Source of the DNA: Raineyella antarctica
GTDB lineage: Bacteria; Actinomycetota; Actinomycetes; Propionibacteriales; Propionibacteriaceae
Direction of reading: 5' to 3'
NCBI RefSeq assembly: GCF_900092135.1
Contig: NZ_FMYF01000004.1
Coordinates: forward strand, 1-64,000
DNA: 64,000 nt
In this document: piece by piece, positions 1 to 6,386 of the stretch
Numbering within the stretch: position 1 is the stretch's first letter
How the letters are laid out: each line of letters begins with the position of its first letter
The notes under the pieces: model-generated
Told to the model about the DNA's origin: nothing
Database searches by the model: none
The model's input: the letters and a program-made list of their open reading frames with translations, nothing else
Program-made: the position numbers and the translations under genes

Positions 1-1
1 C

Positions 2-310
2 GCCTACCGGCAGCCGTCACGGGCCGAGGGCAAGAACATGTTGGATGCGCTGATCGCCTCGATCTCCAGCGGGGTCCCGAAGGTGCTGGGTGAGGTGATC
101 ACGCTGGGACGGACACTGAAACGCCGCCGCACCGACGTCCTGGCCTACTTCGACCACCCCGGAACCTCGAACGGTCCCACCGAGGCGATCAATGGCCGGC
201 TGGAACACCTCCGCGGCACCGCCCTCGGCTTCCGGAACCTGGTCCACTACCGGCTACGAGCACTCCTGGACACCGGCGGATTCAGACCCCGACTCCACTC
301 TCTTCTGTGA
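2..310 (+). CDS. ISL3-family transposase, C-terminal part (cut by window start)
   Basis: This is the C-terminal end of a DDE transposase. The reading frame is already open at base 2 and stops at 308-310, so only about 102 residues are visible. The stretch SNGPTEAINGRLEHLRG followed by GFRN..HYRLRALL is the characteristic C-terminal signature of ISL3 transposases, in which the final catalytic Glu lies in the TEAIN motif. The stop codon lies inside the right terminal inverted repeat, as is usual for this family. Whether the element is complete cannot be judged from here. Confidence 0.88.
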   Translation, partial: AYRQPSRAEGKNMLDALIASISSGVPKVLGEVITLGRTLKRRRTDVLAYFDHPGTSNGPTEAINGRLEHLRGTALGFRNLVHYRLRALLDTGGFRPRLHSLL

Positions 311-317
311 AGAGCCC
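295..317. repeat. Right terminal inverted repeat of the ISL3 element
   Basis: Read outward-in on the minus strand, the end begins GGCTCTTCACAGAAGAGAG. GGCTCTTC is the typical ISL3-family terminus. It overlaps the transposase stop codon. The element should end near base 316-317, followed by an 8-bp target duplication whose partner lies outside the window. Confidence 0.7.
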
Positions 318-350
318 GTCATCTCGGCCGGTCCGGAGAAAGGGACAAGA

Positions 351-1640
351 ATGACCAGCTGGGACAACTTACAGAAGCTCCGCCGGAAGCTCCGAGAGGA
401 GGGGACGGGCACGACCGCTCGCCGCCTTGGCCACCGTGCGGCGCAGTGGCTCGACAGCCGAGTCGACGCCGAATCGTTGGCATTTCCACTGCTGACCGAG
501 GACATTCGGTGGGAGAACGGCCGAACCGAGACCCTCACCCGGCCCCAGCGCGTGCCCGTCGCGCCTGACGGTGCCGCAGGCCTGCATCTCGGTTGGGTCT
601 GCGTGCCGCCTGCCCTAGGGTCAGGTGGCCACACGACATTGTTTCGAATGGTGCGGATGGCAGAACGACTGGGATATCGGTGCACCCTGTTCCTTTACGA
701 CACGACAGGTACCTCGGTAGATCACCACGCGGCCGTAATTCGGCGCGGTTGGCCCGACCTGCGTGCAGACGTCAAGAGCGCCCGTCCGGCCATCTCAGGA
801 GTCGATGCCGTCGTGGCCGGGTCATGGGAAACTGCCCATGTCGTTGTCAGCCGTTCGCCCGAGTCCATTCCGAAGTTCTACTTCATCCAAGATTACGAAC
901 CCTTCTTCTACGCGCGTGGTCCGCTATGGACGTTGGCCGAGCATAGCTACCATCTCGGATTGACGACGATCGCGCTGGGCCAGATGGTCGCCGGTTCCTT
1001 GCGCACCTTCGCCGAAGTGGAGCCGCATCTCGTCGTGCCGTTCGGCTGCGATACCGACACGTATCGACTGCGGACAGGGGACGAAGAGCCTCGTGCACGT
1101 GAGGGGATCGTCTTCTACGCCAAGCCGGGCGCCGCGCGGCGGGGCTTCTCCCTTGGTCGGGACGCGCTGAGGCACTTCCATCGCGAGCATCCCGACGTGC
1201 CCATCCATGCAGTAGGGGATACGCCATCCGGCTCGCTCGGTTTTGACGTCATCTCCCATGGATCGCTCGCGCCGTCGGACCTGAATGAGCTGTACAACAG
1301 CGTCCAGGCAGGACTCGCCCTGTCGTTCACGAACATCTCGCTGGTCGCCGAGGAGATGCTGGCGGCCGGGGTCGTTCCGGTCGTCAATGAATCGGCGATG
1401 GCCCGTGCGGACCTGCCCCAATCCGGCCCCGTGTGGGCGATACCCACGCCCCAGGGTATATCAGATTCCTTGTGGACGACAGTGAGCACGCCACGGTCGG
1501 ATGCGGATATTCGCTTCCTTTCACAGAACGCCCGGCAGGGGTGGGATGCGACGGCTAGTCGTGTCGTCGAATTCATTGCCGGCTCCGTTGATCCCTCGGT
1601 TCGACCACTTCTTTGCGCAAGTGTTGGAGGAGACCGATGA
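351..1640 (+). CDS. Glycosyltransferase, GT4-like (WsaF/rhamnosyltransferase type)
   Basis: A 429-aa cytoplasmic glycosyltransferase, probably adding a sugar to a lipid-linked surface glycan. The N-terminal half has a glycine-rich loop (LGSGGHTTLFRM) and a segment YFIQDYEPFFY that is typical of WsaF-like rhamnosyltransferases of the GT-B fold. The C-terminal half has the nucleotide-sugar binding region with an E-E-(M/L) pattern (SLVAEEMLAAG) near residue 330. The ATG at 351 is chosen because GGAGAAAGGGA lies just upstream; the frame stays open further upstream into the IS end, but that part is not coding. It overlaps the next gene by 4 nt. The donor sugar is inferred from family only. Confidence 0.82.
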   Translation: MTSWDNLQKLRRKLREEGTGTTARRLGHRAAQWLDSRVDAESLAFPLLTEDIRWENGRTETLTRPQRVPVAPDGAAGLHLGWVCVPPALGSGGHTTLFRMVRMAERLGYRCTLFLYDTTGTSVDHHAAVIRRGWPDLRADVKSARPAISGVDAVVAGSWETAHVVVSRSPESIPKFYFIQDYEPFFYARGPLWTLAEHSYHLGLTTIALGQMVAGSLRTFAEVEPHLVVPFGCDTDTYRLRTGDEEPRAREGIVFYAKPGAARRGFSLGRDALRHFHREHPDVPIHAVGDTPSGSLGFDVISHGSLAPSDLNELYNSVQAGLALSFTNISLVAEEMLAAGVVPVVNESAMARADLPQSGPVWAIPTPQGISDSLWTTVSTPRSDADIRFLSQNARQGWDATASRVVEFIAGSVDPSVRPLLCASVGGDR

Positions 1641-2530
1641 TCCTCGACAATGCCGTCCACAAGGCGGGAGACGCCGAGCCGACCGGTCCTGTGACCATGC
1701 CGGATCCCGCACGTTATGACCACTTCCTCGTAACACGGTTCAACGTGCGTAGTTTCTATCATTCAGGAGAACCGACCGAGGCATGGCTGCGAGAGCGCCT
1801 GGAGCTGTTCCTGACCTTCTGCCTGCCTTCCGTCGCAGGACAATCCTCCGGAAGATTCACGTGGCTGGTCTTCTTCGACGACCAGACGCCGGCCTGGTTC
1901 CGGGAGCTTGTCGAAGCGAGGTCAGGGAAGGTATTCGAGGCTGTATACGTGACCGGCTACTTCGATCACCACACGGTGTCTCGAGAGGTCGGTCTCAGGG
2001 CAACTGCACCGTTCATCATCACTACCCGACTGGACAACGACGATGCTCTCTCACGGGACTTCATCAGTGTGATCCAGCAGCAGTTCGCCGAACAGGACTT
2101 CCAGTTCATCAATCTCACGAGCGGGGCGCAGTTCGCGGATGGTCGCTACTACCTGCGGCCGTATACCAAGAATCCCTTCCTCAGCCTGATCGAACGTAAC
2201 GAGGGCGATCTGCGGACGGTCATGGTGGAGCACCATTACCGGATCGACCAAGCCGGTCCGGTGCGTAACGTGAGGACTTGGCATCCGCAATGGCTGCAGA
2301 TTGTGCATGGTGGCAACGTGCTGAACGAGATCGTTGGGCTCCGTGTTCCTGCCCGGTCCGTGACGCCGTACTTCTGCGGCGACCTGCCACAGCAGGATGC
2401 CTGGGGCGACTTGCTGACCGGGATGCTTGCCACCTCTCTACGCATAGCGCTGCGCCTCCTGCGGAAACCGCAGAGGCTTCGAGAGTTGGTCTCAGTGATC
2501 AGGGCACACGCAGTACCGTCCGGCCGATGA
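1637..2530 (+). CDS. Putative rhamnosyltransferase (Rham_trans family)
   Basis: A 297-aa protein of the family annotated as putative rhamnosyltransferase. The motifs LVTRFNVRS at the start, FTWLVFFDDQTP, and the acidic cluster TTRLDNDDALSRDF (metal/nucleotide-sugar binding) are all visible, and the C-terminal part has the LQIVHGGN motif of this group. The ATG overlaps the upstream stop as ATGA, with GGAGG just ahead, so the two genes are translationally coupled. It is a paralogue of the minus-strand gene at 5388-6386, which carries the same three motifs. The two-gene unit converges on the polysaccharide operon. Confidence 0.82.
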   Translation: MILDNAVHKAGDAEPTGPVTMPDPARYDHFLVTRFNVRSFYHSGEPTEAWLRERLELFLTFCLPSVAGQSSGRFTWLVFFDDQTPAWFRELVEARSGKVFEAVYVTGYFDHHTVSREVGLRATAPFIITTRLDNDDALSRDFISVIQQQFAEQDFQFINLTSGAQFADGRYYLRPYTKNPFLSLIERNEGDLRTVMVEHHYRIDQAGPVRNVRTWHPQWLQIVHGGNVLNEIVGLRVPARSVTPYFCGDLPQQDAWGDLLTGMLATSLRIALRLLRKPQRLRELVSVIRAHAVPSGR

Positions 2531-2591
2531 CGTCCGCTCGGCGCCCCCGCCGAAGCGTTCCGCTCACGCCCGCCGTCGTCCGCAACGACGT

Positions 2592-3938
2592 TCATCTTTG
2601 GGCCGGAGCCGCAGCCTGCGGGGGGATCGCAGTATCGCTGGCCGGTAAGGCGCTCAGGGTCCCAGCTAATCCGATGTAGAGGAAGAGGAAGCCTCCGGGC
2701 ATGATGAAAGCGAGGCCATCGAAGAAGAAGAGGAGCGTGACATTGGCACCGATTCCGGCAGCGAGTGCCGCACCGATCAACCTCGCCTCGGGGTCGTTTC
2801 GGCACCGTAGGGGCCGGAAGCCTTCGACCATTGCGGCCAGCACCACCAAGCCCAGAGCGAAGAGGCCGAGGAGGCCGAGCTCGATGAGCACCAGTAGGAA
2901 CTGATTGTCCAGGATCAAATTGTTCGGCAAAAAGGTTCCGAAGCCTCGGCCAACCAGGAGATCCCGGCTCGCGATGTGCAAGGCGGGTAGCAGGCTCGCC
3001 GACCGGGACTTGGTACTCGGGTCGTTGAGGGCGCCGAACACCAGCCCTCGGATTGTGCCCAACATGCCTGGGACCGTGAAAGCGATCGCTACAGTCACGC
3101 CGGCACCGGAGAGCATCGCCATGATCCTCGCCCGGGGCGGCAGACTGGGCAGTATTAGCAGTACGCCGACCGCCAGCCCAATGAGAGCAGAACGTGATAC
3201 AGACACCATGAGTGCGGCCACGATCGCCACCGGCGGGATGAGGGAGCGCAGAGGACGGCGAGCGAAGCGTGGAAGCACAGCTGCGATAGCCAGCGGCAGT
3301 GTCGCCGACAGGACAACGGCGTACTCGAGTGGATGTGCAGCAGTGCCCGCCGCTCGCGAGAATCCCGCTCTGGTCTGAACGGATGCGAACTCGCCACTGA
3401 CAACGAATCCCGGCAGGGACAAGCGATCCACAACAGGGTCACCGGTCACGAACTGCACCAGCCCCAAGGCAGCCATCGCGACACCCAGGACGGCAATCCG
3501 GTGCACCAGAGTCCGCAGCTGGTCACGGGTACGGACGCCATCGAGGGCCACCAGGGCGATTCCCAGCCAGCTGCACATCCGGAGGATGCCGGAATCTGCA
3601 ACGGTGACCTCCTGGGGAGGAATGCCCTGGAGGACATTCACTCCGTAGCTCAGTAGAACGGCCCCGCCGACCGCTGCGATCCCGGCCCGGATCCTAGGTG
3701 ATCCGGTGCAGACGTCATCGGCCGCTTGCAGGCGGTGGAAGAGCCACCATAGGAATCCGGCGAGGCCCCACACCGTTGAGGGGCGCCCTAGGGATCCCAA
3801 GGCCGGAATGGTGAGGAATGAGGGGATAGCGCACAGGAGGAGGAGGTAGATCGTCAAGAAGGTGACCGCGTCGAAGCGGGGGAGGAGCCCCGGCGAGCGC
3901 GGCGGCGGGTCGTCCGCCCTGCGACCCGCCGCCGTCAT
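2592..3938 (-). CDS. O-antigen/capsule polymerase, Wzy-like
   Basis: A 448-aa integral membrane protein with about ten hydrophobic segments and a large central extracytoplasmic loop. That is the layout of O-antigen ligase/polymerase (Wzy_C) proteins that join lipid-linked repeat units. The loop contains RAAGTAAHPLEYA followed by VSVSRSALIGL, resembling the conserved R..(G).f.hp...a and SRg...g patterns of the family. ATG at 3938 is chosen over longer upstream starts because it overlaps the preceding stop as ATGA. It is the last gene of the six-gene operon. Polymerase versus ligase cannot be decided from sequence. Confidence 0.8.
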   Translation of the reverse strand: MTAAGRRADDPPPRSPGLLPRFDAVTFLTIYLLLLCAIPSFLTIPALGSLGRPSTVWGLAGFLWWLFHRLQAADDVCTGSPRIRAGIAAVGGAVLLSYGVNVLQGIPPQEVTVADSGILRMCSWLGIALVALDGVRTRDQLRTLVHRIAVLGVAMAALGLVQFVTGDPVVDRLSLPGFVVSGEFASVQTRAGFSRAAGTAAHPLEYAVVLSATLPLAIAAVLPRFARRPLRSLIPPVAIVAALMVSVSRSALIGLAVGVLLILPSLPPRARIMAMLSGAGVTVAIAFTVPGMLGTIRGLVFGALNDPSTKSRSASLLPALHIASRDLLVGRGFGTFLPNNLILDNQFLLVLIELGLLGLFALGLVVLAAMVEGFRPLRCRNDPEARLIGAALAAGIGANVTLLFFFDGLAFIMPGGFLFLYIGLAGTLSALPASDTAIPPQAAAPAQR

Positions 3939-4591
3939 GACCGGCGTCTCTCGCGGTGGGGGCGGAGGCGTTCCATGGCGACGGACAAGCTCATGCCTGC
4001 GACACCTCCAACCAGTAGCACAGCCATGCCGCCCTTCAGGGCTCCGGATCGCGTAGGTCCGAATGAGTCCACCGCCGCGTTCTCGACCGGGGCCTCCATC
4101 GTGATGAAGTCTTTCGGATCGGCTCCGACAGATCGCTGCAGATCCTCCGTGATAAGGGTCAGATCCGTTGCCAGCGAGACCAGGCGAGCCTTGACCGCCT
4201 CGGGACTCGTATCGATGACCTGGACCACCAGCACCGGCCGATTGAACGACACCTGCCACTGGTTCCCGGCATCGGCGAGCATGACGGATACGCCCTCGCG
4301 GATGTTGTTTCCTTGGAGAGTGGCGGTGGGGGAGGACACATCGACCACGTCATGTTCGGCTGCATATCGCCTCTGGACAGCTCCAGTGAAGTTGATGAGG
4401 GTGGCTGCCATGCCATCTTGTAGCCCGGAGACCGCTGCACTACCGGGGGCAAGGAAGACGAACTCCGTCCGCGCGGTGTAGTACCGCGGACTGGATGCCA
4501 AGGAGACAGTGAGACCGGCTGCCAGAAGGGGCGGGACGACGGCAATGTACCACCATCGCCAGAGGATCCGAGCGATATTCGCGACGGTCAT
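3935..4591 (-). CDS. Wzz-like chain-length/polysaccharide co-polymerase protein (second copy)
   Basis: A 218-aa protein with an N-terminal membrane helix after a basic start (residues ~13-32), an extracytoplasmic middle part, and a C-terminal helix (about 188-206) followed by an Arg-rich tail. This is the topology of Wzz/CapA-type polysaccharide co-polymerases, which set chain length with the Wzy polymerase. No kinase domain follows the last helix, so it resembles the membrane subunit only. It overlaps both neighbours by 4 nt (ATGA). Sequence similarity to the preceding gene is limited to the N-terminal LxRxWWYI element. Confidence 0.7.
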   Translation of the reverse strand: MTVANIARILWRWWYIAVVPPLLAAGLTVSLASSPRYYTARTEFVFLAPGSAAVSGLQDGMAATLINFTGAVQRRYAAEHDVVDVSSPTATLQGNNIREGVSVMLADAGNQWQVSFNRPVLVVQVIDTSPEAVKARLVSLATDLTLITEDLQRSVGADPKDFITMEAPVENAAVDSFGPTRSGALKGGMAVLLVGGVAGMSLSVAMERLRPHRERRRS

Positions 4592-5391
4592 GAGAGGGAG
4601 CCCTTGCCGGCGGTCACGGGAGCCTCCAAAGCCCCTGGCATCTCCGATCCAGGCGGGCTGCTCCGAACATCGGCCGGGGCCGGGCTCTGGGGGACGATGT
4701 TCTCCCCGTCCATACCCCGCTCCACCGCCTGGGCTCCGAGATCCGAACGCCTGATGTCAGGTACGGGTGAACCGGGAAGAGCCGCTCGACGCGGGCGGCG
4801 CCGCAGGATGACCCCGTCCAGCATGCTGGTCATGATGAGGGTGCCAACGCCTCCCGCGCCTGCCACCACCAGAGCCATGCGCAGGCGCGCCTTCGTGTCC
4901 ATGGAGGGTTCTGGATCTGCGACCAGGAGCATGGTTCGAATCTTGAGACCGTCAGACAAGCCAACCTTGTTTTGCATGGCAGCCAGAGTGGTCTCGACAC
5001 TTGTCAGCGCCTCGGACTGCATCGAGGAGACTTCGTGCGGGTCGCCACCGGTCACCACGATGTGTACCACTGGAGCACTTGTGGTCCGGTCGGGCTCGAC
5101 GGAATACTCGCTGCCGGGATGCCGGTGAGTTATGGGATCGACGACGTCGGCCGCTGAGGAGAGCTGGGTGAGAACATCCAAGGCCTGCCCCATGCCGCCC
5201 AAGTAGAGAAACGGGTTCCCATTCTTTCCCACGGACTCCGAAGGCGGCATCAGGAGCACGCGCGCCTCCGAGGTGAACCGCGGTGGTATCGCTTGGTAGG
5301 TCAGGTAGGTGCCCGTCATGGTGACAAGGAGGCCTATCAGAACGATGTACCACCGTCGCAGGAGGACCCGCATGGAGTCCTCGAAGTTCAT
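4588..5391 (-). CDS. Wzz-like chain-length/polysaccharide co-polymerase protein (first copy)
   Basis: A 267-aa protein. The start RVLLRRWYIVLIGLL is the typical cytoplasmic-to-membrane entry of Wzz proteins. An extracytoplasmic domain and a second helix (about residues 172-192) follow, then a cytoplasmic, Pro- and Arg-rich tail of roughly 70 residues that could be an interaction or phosphorylation tail. There is no Walker motif. The start at 5391 is chosen because it forms ATGA with the upstream stop; a longer frame to 5496 is an extension into the upstream gene. The tandem with the next gene suggests a hetero-oligomer. Confidence 0.7.
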   Translation of the reverse strand: MNFEDSMRVLLRRWYIVLIGLLVTMTGTYLTYQAIPPRFTSEARVLLMPPSESVGKNGNPFLYLGGMGQALDVLTQLSSAADVVDPITHRHPGSEYSVEPDRTTSAPVVHIVVTGGDPHEVSSMQSEALTSVETTLAAMQNKVGLSDGLKIRTMLLVADPEPSMDTKARLRMALVVAGAGGVGTLIMTSMLDGVILRRRPRRAALPGSPVPDIRRSDLGAQAVERGMDGENIVPQSPAPADVRSSPPGSEMPGALEAPVTAGKGSLS

Positions 5392-6386
5392 CGTCCCCTC
5401 CGTGTCTGATCGGGAGCCTGCTCTGGGGCCCGGGGAATCCGGGGAGTGGAGCCCTCCGGACGCGGAACAGAGAAGTGCCATCCGCGGTGCTTCCAATGCT
5501 CAAGGTGGTCCTTGGCCGTGGTCAGTCCTTCAGTGCCGGCCAACGCGAGCACAGCCCTCTTGGCCACGCCACGAGCCATCTCACGCAGCACTCGTACGGG
5601 CCGCCCCACGGCGATATCCCGGGCAAGGACGGCGGGCCCAGGAGAAGTCAGGTCATCCAGTAGCCCGGGAAAACGCGTTCGATGACCGTGCGGTGATACA
5701 AGGCTTCCCTGAACGCGGTTGCTGACGTTCGTGCCATGGATCACCTGCAGCCAGCCGGCCGGGGAACCGACGAATCCTTCATCCATCGTCAGGTGAAGAC
5801 GGTTGTGCCAATCCGTCCAGCAGGTGACAGGGTCTGTCCACTCCTCCAGGACTGAGCAGAACGCGTTACGAGGGTCGTGCCGCCTGTAGACCAGATCGCC
5901 CTGGCGGATGAGTCCGTTGGGAACGTACATGGCGATTCTTCGAGCCTCGTTGTCGTCCTGGGTCCAAGAAGATTGGATAGTGGCGGCTGCGCGCTGGAGA
6001 TGATCAACGAAGTCGACGGCCAGTGCGTCGTCGTTGTCCAGATTGGTGGTGAGCAATGCGGCTCGCGTTGGTCCTGAAATGATCTCGCGGAGATCAGTGC
6101 GCAGGTCCTCCGCCGAGATCTTGGTGCGCAAGATGGGATGGAACAGGCCATCGCGTCCCCAGTCGTGCAGCCAGCTCAGTAGCCAGGACGGGCTCTCTGG
6201 ATCGAAGTAGACGATCCAATGGAAATTCCGGTTGTCCTGGTATGCGACCGATGGTTGGCAGAAGCGCTCGAACAGCGCCACACGCTGCAGGAGCCACCCA
6301 TCCTGCGCGCGGATGAGGCTCTCCGGGCCGGGCGTAGGCACGTTGAACCGGGTCAGCAGGACGTGGTCGACGCACGATCCGTTCAT
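5388..6386 (-). CDS. Putative rhamnosyltransferase (Rham_trans family)
   Basis: A 332-aa paralogue of the + strand gene at 1637. It carries LLTRFNVPTPGPES, FHWIVYFDPESPSWL, the acidic TTNLDNDDALAVDF motif and LQVIHGTNVSNR, all in the same order. The protein probably transfers a deoxysugar in repeat-unit assembly at the inner membrane face. The ATG at 6386 overlaps the preceding stop by 4 nt. The C-terminal ~50 residues are Pro/Arg-rich and not conserved with the paralogue. The donor and acceptor are unknown. Confidence 0.82.
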   Translation of the reverse strand: MNGSCVDHVLLTRFNVPTPGPESLIRAQDGWLLQRVALFERFCQPSVAYQDNRNFHWIVYFDPESPSWLLSWLHDWGRDGLFHPILRTKISAEDLRTDLREIISGPTRAALLTTNLDNDDALAVDFVDHLQRAAATIQSSWTQDDNEARRIAMYVPNGLIRQGDLVYRRHDPRNAFCSVLEEWTDPVTCWTDWHNRLHLTMDEGFVGSPAGWLQVIHGTNVSNRVQGSLVSPHGHRTRFPGLLDDLTSPGPAVLARDIAVGRPVRVLREMARGVAKRAVLALAGTEGLTTAKDHLEHWKHRGWHFSVPRPEGSTPRIPRAPEQAPDQTRRGR

